Source: Alphaproteobacteria bacterium
GTDB taxonomy: Bacteria > Pseudomonadota > Alphaproteobacteria > Rhizobiales > Hyphomicrobiaceae
NCBI GenBank assembly: GCA_018830445.1
Contig: JAHJSN010000192.1
Location: 1 to 64,000, forward strand
Length of the DNA: 64,000 nt
Reading direction: 5' to 3'
Within the stretch, counting starts at the first letter, position 1. Each line of letters begins with the position of its first letter. Both the position numbers and the translations under genes were made by a program. The notes below the pieces were generated by a model. That model was not told where the DNA came from and did no database searches. It saw only the letters and a program-made list of their open reading frames with translations. Positions 10,394 through 20,080 of the stretch are shown here, piece by piece.

Positions 10394-12451
10394 ATGAAGC
10401 GGTCGTCCGAAGGATCTTTGTTGAGCACGGTGTTCGTCGACTACGACAACATCTACCTTTCGCTCAAACGCAAGAACGAGGAAGCCGCCAAGCGCTTCGC
10501 CAAGGATGCCGGCCTGTGGCTGGCTGAAATTGCTTCCGGAAGGCTCATCACGCCGACCAACAGCCCGGTTCTGGACATGCCCCGGCGCATCGTCATGAAC
10601 CGCTGCTACGGCAATCCCGTGCCGCGCCGCAATACCCACGACAATTCGACGGACATGAACTCGTTTCCATTCGTGCGCCACCATTACCTGCGCGCCGGGT
10701 TCGAGGTCATCGACTGCCCGCCGCTGACCGCGCAGTTGAAGAACTCCGCCGACATCCGCATGGTCATGGACGTGCGCGATTATCTGCTGCACGACACCTA
10801 CTTCGACGAGTTCATCATCCTTTCGGGCGATGCCGATTTCACGCCGGTTCTGCATCGCTTGCGCCAGCACGCTCGCCGCACGGTGATCTACTCCAACGAT
10901 CACACCGCGACGCCGTATACAGCCATCAGCGACGGTGAAGTACGAGAATCCGATCTCATCGCCGCGCTGCTCGAAGGCCGCGCGCCAGCCGCGGTGACCG
11001 ATGAGCAGTCGTCGCGCAAGGGCCTGCCCAATCCGCAGAGCATGGATCAGGCGCGCAAGGCGATTATTTCCGATGTGCTCGGCCACGTCCGCGCCGAAAG
11101 CCAGCCTCTGCTCCTTGAGGTGCTGGCCGATCGCGCGGTACGCACGCTGGGGCATGAGAAAACCGTCGGGACCGGATGGGGTGGCGCCGGCAGCTTCCGC
11201 GATCTGCTCGTCAACGAACTGCCCGATGGCGTCGAGGTGACCGAGCACCCTCCCCACTACGTGTTCGACACGACGCGCCAGGGAGCACCTGCGGACGACA
11301 AGGGTGGGCCGCACGCTCCGCAGCCGCCCCGCGAAACCGTGGATCGATTTGCAACCGCGTTCGGCGAGATTCGCCCGGAGCCGCTTATTCCGGCTCGCGA
11401 GAGCGTGCCGGCGGCACACCAATCGGCGCGTGGCACAGGCTCAGCGCCGATGCCGAACGAAGCCGTATACGAAGAGCGTCAGCCCGCTGCGCGTCACGAG
11501 CAACCGGCGGCACCTGCCCATGACGAACGCTTCGCTTCGCGCGAAACTGATTACACTCCGCAGCCTCATGCACGCCAGCCGCAGCCTCAGCCTCAGCCGC
11601 AACCTCAGCCGAAGCCGCAGCCTCAGATCCAGCCTCGGGAGCAGCATCACCTGACTGCGCCGATGCCGGCCCAGCAGTCTTCCTATCCCGACGCTGGCCA
11701 GCAGCGGCAGATGATCCCCGTCGCGCAACGCCCGCAGCAGGCACCGGTGCGCACCGAAGCACCCACTGCTGCTCAACCGCGTTCGGCAAACCAGGAAACG
11801 GCGCAGCGTCCTGCCGACAACAACGCAAGCGCGATCCAGAAATCCATCGCTCGTATTCATGAAGCCTGTCAGGCACCGCCGATTTCGCCGCCCGAATACC
11901 GCGTGCTTTTTGACGTGATGGCCGAAGAGATCAACGCCAACGGCCTGACGGGCACGCAGACGCTGGTCAACATCTGCCAGCGCGCCAAGGATGTTGGCGT
12001 CGAAATCCGCAAGGACGATGCCCGCTTCATCCTCGAAGTTGTCAGTGAGGCAGACCCGTGGTTCGAACAGGGCGCGTCACCCAACCTGTTCTCGAGCCGC
12101 TTCCGCAACTTCGTCATTGCGCGCTGCAAGAGCCAGGGGCTGCAACTTTCTGCAACCGAACTCGACCTGATCGAAGCATGGTTCACCGGTGTTGCGCCGC
12201 GCGTTGCTGTAGGCAAGGAACCCGCTTCCGACCAATTGCGCGCGCCCTCGGCACCGACGGGACATGCCTCCGCAGAGGGCCCGTCGCCGCAGGGTCATGC
12301 TGGCGAGGGGCGTCAGCAGGACTGGTTCGCAGGCGAACAAGCGATGCGGCCTCAGCCGGCGGCTGCCGGTGATGATGCCCCCGATTTCGGCCGTTATGCG
12401 GAGTCGGACGACGACTTCCCCCGCGTCCTGCGCAACCGCAACCGGGCGTGA
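10394..12451 (+). CDS. NYN domain (LabA/DUF88-type) protein with C-terminal OST-HTH-like region
   Basis: TVFVDYDNIYLSLKRKN, LSGDADFTPVLHRLRQHARRT; Q/P-rich linker. Confidence 0.88.
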   Translation: MKRSSEGSLLSTVFVDYDNIYLSLKRKNEEAAKRFAKDAGLWLAEIASGRLITPTNSPVLDMPRRIVMNRCYGNPVPRRNTHDNSTDMNSFPFVRHHYLRAGFEVIDCPPLTAQLKNSADIRMVMDVRDYLLHDTYFDEFIILSGDADFTPVLHRLRQHARRTVIYSNDHTATPYTAISDGEVRESDLIAALLEGRAPAAVTDEQSSRKGLPNPQSMDQARKAIISDVLGHVRAESQPLLLEVLADRAVRTLGHEKTVGTGWGGAGSFRDLLVNELPDGVEVTEHPPHYVFDTTRQGAPADDKGGPHAPQPPRETVDRFATAFGEIRPEPLIPARESVPAAHQSARGTGSAPMPNEAVYEERQPAARHEQPAAPAHDERFASRETDYTPQPHARQPQPQPQPQPQPKPQPQIQPREQHHLTAPMPAQQSSYPDAGQQRQMIPVAQRPQQAPVRTEAPTAAQPRSANQETAQRPADNNASAIQKSIARIHEACQAPPISPPEYRVLFDVMAEEINANGLTGTQTLVNICQRAKDVGVEIRKDDARFILEVVSEADPWFEQGASPNLFSSRFRNFVIARCKSQGLQLSATELDLIEAWFTGVAPRVAVGKEPASDQLRAPSAPTGHASAEGPSPQGHAGEGRQQDWFAGEQAMRPQPAAAGDDAPDFGRYAESDDDFPRVLRNRNRA

Positions 12452-12483
12452 GCCAAGCAGTCATCTAAAAGAACTCATGAAAC

Positions 12484-12517
12484 AAAAGGCGCTCCGCTGA
12501 ACACGGGGCGCCTTTTT
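12484..12517 (+). terminator. Rho-independent terminator downstream of NYN gene (possibly bidirectional)
   Basis: AAAAGGCGCTCCG-ctgaaca-CGGGGCGCCTTTTT. Confidence 0.8.
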
Positions 12518-12694
12518 CAGAACTGCGGCACAATTAATTAGCTCACTGCACGACGCCTTGCCCGCGGACTGCGCCTAACCCGACAGAAGATTTTCATGCG
12601 CGGATGGCGCGCGGGTCGACACGACAATAACCTGTCCGAATGGCGCCTGCTTATGTTGAGCAAAGGAAGTGTTGGCACCAAGACGGTGCCGAAA

Positions 12695-13675
12695 TCAAGA
12701 ACAGCTGCCACCGCCGAGCACGCAGAACTTCGAGCAATGCCGGTGGCAGAGCTTCACCGCGCCGCGCTCGAACATGCCGCCGTCGGCTGCTGCCGCGGCT
12801 TCGAGCGTCGGTCCCATCTCGAAGGCTTCGTCGAAGGGAAGAAGCGTGCAGGGCAGCACGACGGGTATTTCGGCACCCCTGCGTTTCACCACCATGCGCG
12901 AGGTGGCGCACATCATATCGCTTGGCTTGAGATTGAGTATGCCCCAGCAGGCCGTCGTAATCTCGGGCGTATCGTCGGTCGCCGTCATTTCCGGAAACAG
13001 TACGAGTTGCTTCGGGTTGTCGGCATCGATTTTCCAGCCGTGTTCGGCAATGAGCGCACGATAGGCTTCGCGTCCCTCGCTTTCGTTTTCGTAAAGGCTG
13101 ATGCGGCCTGCGATCGCCAGACGGAAACCGTTCTCCGACAGCCACGAAATTCCTTCGAGCGCCTTCTCGAAAGACCCCGCCCCGCGCTCATCGTCGTGCT
13201 GCGCGCGGGCGTGGTGGTCGAGACTGACGCGCATGGTAAGCTTTGCTCCGAGCCGGTCTTTCAGATCGAGCAGACGTTGCTTGGGGCGGGGCCGCTGCAT
13301 CGGCTGCATCGCGTTGGTCAACACCAGCACTTCGAAGCCGCGTCGCAGCGCGTCTTCGAGCATGTCGGGGAATTCGGGATTGAGGAACGGCTCCCCCCCG
13401 GTGAAGCCGATTTCCCGCGTGCCGGCCTTTTCGGCTTCATCGAAGAACCGCCCGGCTTCTTCCGCCGTGATGTAGACGAGCGCGTCGTTCGTCGGGCTGG
13501 AGAGGATGTAGCAGTTGCCGCATTCGATGTTGCAAAGCGTGCCCGTGTTGATCCACAGCGTGTCGAGCTTCGTCAGCCAGACTTTGGCCCGCGGCTCGCC
13601 TTTCGCGGTCCGGTCGGGGTCGAAAAATCTGGCTGGTGCAGCGTCGGGCAGGATTGGTTCGGCGATGGTGGTCAA
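12695..13675 (-). CDS. Radical SAM domain protein
   Basis: CNIECGNC cluster motif, FTGGEPFLNPEF. Confidence 0.9.
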   Translation of the reverse strand: MTTIAEPILPDAAPARFFDPDRTAKGEPRAKVWLTKLDTLWINTGTLCNIECGNCYILSSPTNDALVYITAEEAGRFFDEAEKAGTREIGFTGGEPFLNPEFPDMLEDALRRGFEVLVLTNAMQPMQRPRPKQRLLDLKDRLGAKLTMRVSLDHHARAQHDDERGAGSFEKALEGISWLSENGFRLAIAGRISLYENESEGREAYRALIAEHGWKIDADNPKQLVLFPEMTATDDTPEITTACWGILNLKPSDMMCATSRMVVKRRGAEIPVVLPCTLLPFDEAFEMGPTLEAAAAADGGMFERGAVKLCHRHCSKFCVLGGGSCS

Positions 13676-13887
13676 GTCTGTTGGTCCTCGATTGCGGCCG
13701 GGATCGGCGCCAGGTCGCGCGTTCGCCTCTGCCCGAAGCTGGGAAAGCGTAGCGCCGTCGAAGAATTCGGTATCACGGGGGGCTGCGAACGCGAACTCAC
13801 AAAGGTTTTATGACTGCTTGATTGGATGAAACCAAGACCACTTCCGCACCGGCTTCCGGCGTGCTAGTCCTTCCTGCCCCAACCAAG

Positions 13888-13961
13888 GCGGGTGTAGCTC
13901 AATGGTAGAGCAGGAGCTTCCCAAGCTCACGACGAGGGTTCGATTCCCTTCACCCGCTCCA
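13888..13961 (+). tRNA. tRNA-Gly (anticodon CCC)
   Basis: GCGGGTGTAGCTCAATGGTAGAGCAGGAGCTTCCCAAGCTCACGACGAGGGTTCGATTCCCTTCACCCGCTCCA; cloverleaf with loop TTCCCAA. Confidence 0.95.
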
Positions 13962-14096
13962 CTTTTGCGCTCACGGGCCGCGGGCCCTCCGCGGGGGCGG
14001 CGCTTGCGCCGGGTCGCCTTGCTCCCTGATCGCCGTTGGCGATGGAGGAGTTCAAACAAACTCCGTCTGCCCGCTCCACGGCAATTGAGACGACTT

Positions 14097-14327
14097 ATGG
14101 GCGAGTCATTCGTCCTGACCTCCGAGATCACGTGTCCGCAGTGCGGTCACAAGGCGCTCGAGTTGATGCCGACGGACGCCTGCGTTGGCTTCCATCCCTG
14201 CAAAGGGAGCGGGGCAATGCTTCGCCCTGCAAAGGGGGATTGTTGCGTTTTCTGCACATATGGCACTGTTCCCTGCCCGCCTATCCAAGCCGATAATGCC
14301 TGCTGCAAGCCGACGCGACAGGATTAG
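14097..14327 (+). CDS. GDCCVxC domain-containing small protein
   Basis: MGESFVLTSEITCPQCGHKALELMPTDACVGFHPCKGSGAMLRPAKGDCCVFCTYGTVPCPPIQ. Confidence 0.85.
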   Translation: MGESFVLTSEITCPQCGHKALELMPTDACVGFHPCKGSGAMLRPAKGDCCVFCTYGTVPCPPIQADNACCKPTRQD

Positions 14328-14648
14328 ATTTTCGCCTGACCCCGGTTCAAGCGAGAAGCCGGCGATGATGGATTTGACCGGTCGCAATTCCGATCTATCG
14401 CAAAAACCTGCATTGTCTGTTGCATGGATGCGTCGGCACGCCCGCGGCGCACAAGCTGTGTGTTGTCATGCCGCTGGCGCACCGATAGTGCGAAATCACT
14501 GTAAAGTCGTACTGTGGGGCGATCGCTTTAGAGCGAAAATCAGGGCGGCTTCTCAATTGAACGGATCATTCGTTCCACCAGTTGCCAGTCGAGATATTGC
14601 CCTGGAGATCAGGCTCGCCTCTGCGCGTTCGATTGGGAGGGGAAATCA

Positions 14649-15245
14649 TTGCACCGGGCCGCCAATGCGACTGAAGCTGGCCCATCGGCGGGGCTTGACC
14701 GCATCAAATTCCGTGTCCAGGAGCGGCCGGATCGCCCGCGTTTTGCATTCCTGATTGCCAACTGGGAATATCGCGGCTCCGCTGCGCTAATCAATCCAAA
14801 AAGCGATATCGATGCCGTCCAGGAGGCGCTCGGAGATCTCGACTTTGAAATCTATCGATACGACAACCTGAACGTTGGCAGCACATTCGAATACCTCGGG
14901 CAGTTCGTGCAGAAGGCAACCGCGGCGGCAGCCGACAACGGTTCGGGTTGCGACATCATGATCTACTATTCGGGCCACGGCATCCAGCTCGCCCAGGGAA
15001 GCCTTATTCGCAACTATATCGTCCCGGTCAGTTTCGATCCGCTCGATCCGGAAAGTTCAGCTGAAGCGGACCTTGTATGCGTCCAGGATGTCCTCAAGTA
15101 TCTCGATTTCGCCACCTACCGGTTCGTGTTTCTCGACGCCTGCCGCGACGACGGCGGCAACGGCGCCAGCAGCGGTTTACTTCCCGAGGATTGTCGCCCC
15201 GGCGCCGATCGATCCGCCGCGCCGTGGAGCGCCGAGCGAACCTGA
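14649..15245 (+). CDS. Caspase-like peptidase (C14) domain; N-terminal part of a frameshifted giant multidomain protein
   Basis: TTG start after GGGAGGGG; FAFLIANWEYRG, YYSGHG (His) and FLDACRDD (Cys); stops at 15245 while the downstream frame stays open. Confidence 0.82.
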   Translation: MHRAANATEAGPSAGLDRIKFRVQERPDRPRFAFLIANWEYRGSAALINPKSDIDAVQEALGDLDFEIYRYDNLNVGSTFEYLGQFVQKATAAAADNGSGCDIMIYYSGHGIQLAQGSLIRNYIVPVSFDPLDPESSAEADLVCVQDVLKYLDFATYRFVFLDACRDDGGNGASSGLLPEDCRPGADRSAAPWSAERT

Positions 15246-18200
15246 TCCCGATCTGGATTTCTCCGGCGTACCCGATCACGACGACGATCTGACAGCCTTC
15301 GAGGAACTGGGCCGCCGTGAAATTGCCGAGGGGCCGGCCCGCCGGGGCCCTTCGGTAAGATGGGCCGCCAATGAGGACGCACCCGACTATGCGCATTCGC
15401 TTGCCGCCGAGGCGGCGGGAATTACACCGCGAAGCCGGTTCGAACTGACACCTGCGGTTCTCGAACTGCTCATCAAGGCGAACTCGTTCCAGCCCGAAGG
15501 GCAGGCGGACACGTTTGTGTTCGCCTTGCGCGGCGGCCTGCTGACCAAGGGAAGCACCTTTGAGAACGTGAATTCCGTCGAAATCGAGGACACGCGGCCC
15601 AACCACGAGGATTTCCGCTGCACCATCGGCTTCTACAATCGGCAGGCGAAGACGCTCAACGCCTACATGTCTTCAACCGTCCCCACCGCCCGATATATGC
15701 GCGGCTACTATAGCGGCGGCAGCAGCGTGAACATGCTTCCGACCGGCTGCTATATTTTCCGCAAGAATGCCCATAAGGGCGGCACGATCAAACCGGCCAT
15801 GCGCCTCACCGATCCCGACAAGCTGACACAGGATGGCTGGGTTACGGTCCTGCGCACCCGAAACGATCTCACGTTCAAGCACGACGATATCTGGGATCGC
15901 TGCCAGCCGTTCGACAATGTGCATTGTGCATATTCGAACTCCTGGTTTTCGTCGGCGGGTTGCCTGACCGTGCAAGGTCCGGCAACCGGCGGCGCATGGC
16001 TCAAGTTCCAGAACGTAATGCGCAATTGGCCCTGGGACGGGCGCATCGATGTGATGCTGCTGACGGGCCGTGACGCCGCGCTGGCCGCGGAGATCCTGCG
16101 TCGCGGGCTGGAGAACGATGACAAGGTTATCGACGCCAGCCTGCGGCGCCTGCGGGTCGGCTCGCACGGGCCAAGGGTCAGCGCTCTGCAAAAGAAGCTG
16201 GGCTTTTCTGGCGACAGCGCGTATTTCGGCTCCAGCACGCGCGCCAGGCTCGCTCAGGTGGAGAAGGAGAAGGGCGTCAACTCCGATGGAACGTATTGCC
16301 CGCGCGACGATGCCCTGTTCGATTGGGGTGTGTTTGCCGTGGACGAGGGAACCGGCACGGGTCAAGGCGACAGCACGGGGACGGAAACCAACAGCGGGTC
16401 TCAGAACGGTACAGGGACGGGGACCGGCTTCGAGGGCATCGATCCCGACAGCCTCACGCTTCAGTCGGACGCTGCCGGTGCCCAGGTCCTCGAAGGCGGC
16501 AAGCGCATAACCGTACCTGGCGAGGGCGAATGGACGGTCGGTCCGACGCTCGGCATGGTGACGTTCAAGCCGCTGGAATCATTCATCGGCGAACCTCACC
16601 CCGTCCGCTATACGGCCGCCGACAAATACGGCCAGACCGCGAGTGCCGAGATAAGGGTGACCGTCAAGTCGTCGAACAAGGGCCCGAATGTCGTTGACGA
16701 CAGTGCGACCACCATGAGCGGGCGGGCCGTCGATGTCGCGGTGTTGCGCAACGATTCTGATCCCGACGGGGCGATCGATCCGGCGACACTTCGCTTTGCG
16801 CAGATCCCCCAGGGCGCTCAGCTTGCCGGCGAACGCTACCTGTCGATCCCTGGTCAGGGCGTCTTCATTATCACGGAGAAGGCCGAAATCCGTTTCGAGC
16901 CGGTGGCCGGCTTCGTCGGGACGGTGAAGGCGACCTACAAAGTGGCCGATGACAAGGGAGCCTATCGCGACGGCACCGTGACGGTCGTCGTCAACCCGCA
17001 CATAGAACCGCCGAAATTCACCGGCGACGTCGGCGACACCATTTCCGGTGAACCGGTAACTATCGACGTCTTCAAGAACGACACCTTCGGGAAAGTCGTC
17101 GGCGGGTCGTCGCAGGGCGGGACCGGCACGGGTACGGCAGGGACCGGCGGGGCCGCAACCGGGGCTGGAATCGACATGGGAACAGGTACCGGAACAGGGA
17201 GTGGCACAGGAACAGGGAGTGGCACAGGAACAGGTTCGACTGGCGGCCAAAGCCCGGCGACCGGGACCGGCAAGCCACTCCACGTCGCCGCACCTTTGAC
17301 GGAAGCCGATCTGGGTACGTTCGCGCCGGGTTCCACGGCTGAGAAATACCGCCGCGCGCTGGCCGAGCATGGCAACCGAATTCTCGCCGAATACGGCATC
17401 AATTCGAATCCGCTGCGCCTGGCTCATTTCATGGCCCAGATCGGGCACGAGTCGGGTGGCTTCACGATCGACCGCGAGTCGCTCAACTACACGACGGCTC
17501 GCCGGCTGATGGAGGTCTGGCCGACGAGGTTCAGGTCGGTCGGGGAGGCAACGCCCTACCGGCGCAATGAAGAAAAGCTCGCCAACAAGGTCTATTTCGG
17601 CCGCATGGGCAATACGCGTCCAGGCGACGGCTTTCTCAATCGCGGCCGTGGCCTCATCCAGATCACGGGCCGCGACGCCTATCAGGAATACGGCCGCAAG
17701 ATCGGCATCGATCTTGAGAACAATCCCGACCTCGCCATGGATCCGGTGATGGCAATCAGGATCGCGGCGTGTTTCTGGCAGGACCGGAAACTCAATCAGC
17801 GCGCCGACGAGCATAACATCGAGCAGATCACCTACCGCATCAACGGCGGCCATAACGGATTGGCAAGCCGCAAGGAGTGGTTCGCAGGCAAGGCCTGGCC
17901 GATCTGGGGAGACGGCGGTGCCCCGCGGCCTCGGGTCAAATCCGCCGGACTGCAACTCGGCGATCAGGGACCCGACGTCGGCAAGCTTCAGACCAAGCTG
18001 ATCGAGGCCGGCTACCTGACAGGCACGGTCGACAGCAAATTCGGCCCTAATACCGAACGCTCGCTACTGCGTTTCCAGGTCGAGTCCGGCCTCAATGCCG
18101 ATGGTGTCGTCACCGATGCGGTCTGGACGGCACTCGATGAAGCCGCCGGTTCCGGTCGCCGCCGCCGCGGTCTCAAGTCAGGCAGGCGCGGAGCACCCGC

Positions 18201-20016
18201 TGGTGGACGCCGTGCCCCCGGAGAGCGTCCTGGCGGCGGCGTGCCGGGTGGCATCGACGTCCATGATGTCGTCCAGCTCATTTCCGTGTTGGCAGGGCTC
18301 GGCGCCCTAGCCTACTTCATTGTCAGCTACACCAGACAGCACGGCGCCTCGGCTACTGCGATACTCGTCTTGATCGCCGCGGCCGTCGCCTTCGCCATAG
18401 CGACCTATCTTGAGCGCCAGAAAGATCAGCGCCTGAGCGAAGAAGCCCTCGGACCAGACCCGCAAGCGGAAGGCCGGCGCTCAATGGATCGGCGAACCTT
18501 GGCCATCGAGGAGGAGTTGGAGGCGATTGACGAAGCGTCGTTCGAGGAAGCCGATCGCGCGCTGCGCCGCATGGGGTTCGACGAGCGTCATTTCGCACCA
18601 GAGGAACCCGCCCGCTACGCGCCAGGGTTGCCGGAAGAGATGCCCGCGGACGAATCGTCGGCTGGCAGCGAGACATTGCTGCTGAACCCTGAAGGTCCCG
18701 CCACCAACGTACCGGCATCCGTCGCTTCGTCGATCCGGCCATTCCAGCTCGCCTCGAGCAACGCCCAATGCGCCCTCATCATGATGTTCGGTGGCGACAA
18801 CGATCTCACCGCGCAGGTCGACAGAGATCTGGCCGAGATGGCGGCGGGCAATTCCGGCAACGGTGTTGTCTCGGTTCTGGCCCTGGCCGACCAGGAAAAC
18901 ATGCCGGCGAGCATCATCGAGATAACGCCGGCGGGCGAGCGGCGGACCGTCGAACAGCTGGGCGAGATCGATACCGGCGATCCGGAAACGCTTGCCAACT
19001 TCCTCGCGCGCGCACTGGTCAGCTATCCGAACGGGACCAGGAAGGCGATCGGCTTCTGGGATCACGGCACCGGTGTCTTCGACGAGGCCGACGATGCCGA
19101 GGTGTTGCTCAAGCGCGGCGCCAACAGGCGGTCCGGCCGCCTGCGTCCGAAGCGCAGATTGTTCATGCGGGCCGAGCGCCGCGCAGCTCTCGAATCGAAG
19201 CCGCGTACCCGCGCGATGCTGCACGACTCGACAGGAGGCGTTCTCACCAACATCGAGGCAGGCCTCATGCTCAAGGCTGCATTTGGCCGTGCTGGGGTCG
19301 CGCCGCCTGTAGAGCTCATGTTCTCCGATACCTGCCTCAACGGGATGATCGAGGTCTTGGAGGAACTGGGCCCCTACGCCCGCTGCCTCGTCGCGTCTGC
19401 AGACACCGAACCCGGATTGGGCTGGGATTACTCGGCCTGGATTTCGCGCACGTGCGCGCGTCCTCCGCGTGAGGATTTCGAATTGTGGGCGCGACAGGCA
19501 GTCGACGCATTCGGCGAAAGCTACCTGGGGCAGACGCGCCAATATCCGTGCACATTGGCCGCCTTCCGCTCGGAGAACGATATCACCGAGCGCTTCGCCG
19601 AACTCGTTGAGTTTGTAAGGCCGGGCGGCGGTGGATCGGCGGGCGGACTGGGCATGCAGGAATGGTCGCTGATGACGGTCGCCCGACAACGCACGCAGGA
19701 CTATGACAACCGAGACAGTTGCGATCTTCAGGATTTTGCCAACCAGCTTGCCAATCTGGCGCGACGTCAGGGAATGTCGGAACTGATGAACCGCGCCCGG
19801 AATCTGGAACGCGCCGTGGCCGACGCCAGGATTTCGAGCGTCGCACTCGGCGATATGGTGTCTGCCTCCCAGGGGTTGGCATTCTGGTTCCCGAGCGGCA
19901 AGAACTCCTACAGCCTGGACATCGACACCTATCGCCGTCTTCAGTTCAGCAAGCTCACAGGTTGGGCAGACTATCTCGACGAAATGTATGGCTTCGGTTC
20001 GGTGCCGACGGCCTGA
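15073..20016 (+). CDS. Giant multidomain protein: uncharacterised domain, peptidoglycan-binding, cadherin-like repeats, GH19 hydrolase, peptidoglycan-binding, 2 TM, clostripain (C11) peptidase
   Basis: ORF of 1647 codons; LRVGSHGPRVSALQKKLGF; DDSATTMSGRAVDVAVLRNDSDPDG; FMAQIGHESGGF and NRGRGLIQITGRDAYQEYG; GDQGPDVGKLQTKLIEAGY; GFWDHGTG and FSDTCLNGMIEVLEEL. Confidence 0.85.
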   Translation: MYASRMSSSISISPPTGSCFSTPAATTAATAPAAVYFPRIVAPAPIDPPRRGAPSEPDPDLDFSGVPDHDDDLTAFEELGRREIAEGPARRGPSVRWAANEDAPDYAHSLAAEAAGITPRSRFELTPAVLELLIKANSFQPEGQADTFVFALRGGLLTKGSTFENVNSVEIEDTRPNHEDFRCTIGFYNRQAKTLNAYMSSTVPTARYMRGYYSGGSSVNMLPTGCYIFRKNAHKGGTIKPAMRLTDPDKLTQDGWVTVLRTRNDLTFKHDDIWDRCQPFDNVHCAYSNSWFSSAGCLTVQGPATGGAWLKFQNVMRNWPWDGRIDVMLLTGRDAALAAEILRRGLENDDKVIDASLRRLRVGSHGPRVSALQKKLGFSGDSAYFGSSTRARLAQVEKEKGVNSDGTYCPRDDALFDWGVFAVDEGTGTGQGDSTGTETNSGSQNGTGTGTGFEGIDPDSLTLQSDAAGAQVLEGGKRITVPGEGEWTVGPTLGMVTFKPLESFIGEPHPVRYTAADKYGQTASAEIRVTVKSSNKGPNVVDDSATTMSGRAVDVAVLRNDSDPDGAIDPATLRFAQIPQGAQLAGERYLSIPGQGVFIITEKAEIRFEPVAGFVGTVKATYKVADDKGAYRDGTVTVVVNPHIEPPKFTGDVGDTISGEPVTIDVFKNDTFGKVVGGSSQGGTGTGTAGTGGAATGAGIDMGTGTGTGSGTGTGSGTGTGSTGGQSPATGTGKPLHVAAPLTEADLGTFAPGSTAEKYRRALAEHGNRILAEYGINSNPLRLAHFMAQIGHESGGFTIDRESLNYTTARRLMEVWPTRFRSVGEATPYRRNEEKLANKVYFGRMGNTRPGDGFLNRGRGLIQITGRDAYQEYGRKIGIDLENNPDLAMDPVMAIRIAACFWQDRKLNQRADEHNIEQITYRINGGHNGLASRKEWFAGKAWPIWGDGGAPRPRVKSAGLQLGDQGPDVGKLQTKLIEAGYLTGTVDSKFGPNTERSLLRFQVESGLNADGVVTDAVWTALDEAAGSGRRRRGLKSGRRGAPAGGRRAPGERPGGGVPGGIDVHDVVQLISVLAGLGALAYFIVSYTRQHGASATAILVLIAAAVAFAIATYLERQKDQRLSEEALGPDPQAEGRRSMDRRTLAIEEELEAIDEASFEEADRALRRMGFDERHFAPEEPARYAPGLPEEMPADESSAGSETLLLNPEGPATNVPASVASSIRPFQLASSNAQCALIMMFGGDNDLTAQVDRDLAEMAAGNSGNGVVSVLALADQENMPASIIEITPAGERRTVEQLGEIDTGDPETLANFLARALVSYPNGTRKAIGFWDHGTGVFDEADDAEVLLKRGANRRSGRLRPKRRLFMRAERRAALESKPRTRAMLHDSTGGVLTNIEAGLMLKAAFGRAGVAPPVELMFSDTCLNGMIEVLEELGPYARCLVASADTEPGLGWDYSAWISRTCARPPREDFELWARQAVDAFGESYLGQTRQYPCTLAAFRSENDITERFAELVEFVRPGGGGSAGGLGMQEWSLMTVARQRTQDYDNRDSCDLQDFANQLANLARRQGMSELMNRARNLERAVADARISSVALGDMVSASQGLAFWFPSGKNSYSLDIDTYRRLQFSKLTGWADYLDEMYGFGSVPTA
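17178..17240 (+). repeat. In-frame tandem repeat, 18-bp unit GGAACAGGGAGTGGCACA, encoding a G/T/S linker
   Basis: ggaacagggagtggcacaggaacagggagtggcacaggaacagg in the sequence. Confidence 0.85.
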
Positions 20017-20080
20017 ACCAGACTTCGACTTCGCAGGCGAGCGGGCGCGCGGGCCCCGGCGCGTCCGGATTCCCATTGGC

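Noticed and set aside
11565-11650. CAGCCTCAGCC repeats in the NYN gene
   Set aside because: Low-complexity Q/P linker, common in such proteins; not treated as a separate element
12596-13813. 405-aa plus-strand ORF opposite the radical SAM gene
   Set aside because: Radical SAM motifs on minus strand are convincing; this is its shadow
14185-14754. 189-aa ORF upstream of the caspase gene
   Set aside because: No recognisable domain, overlaps the GDCCVxC gene in another frame; looks non-coding
18481-20076. 531-aa minus-strand ORF opposite the clostripain domain
   Set aside because: Antisense shadow ORF; plus strand has conserved peptidase motifs
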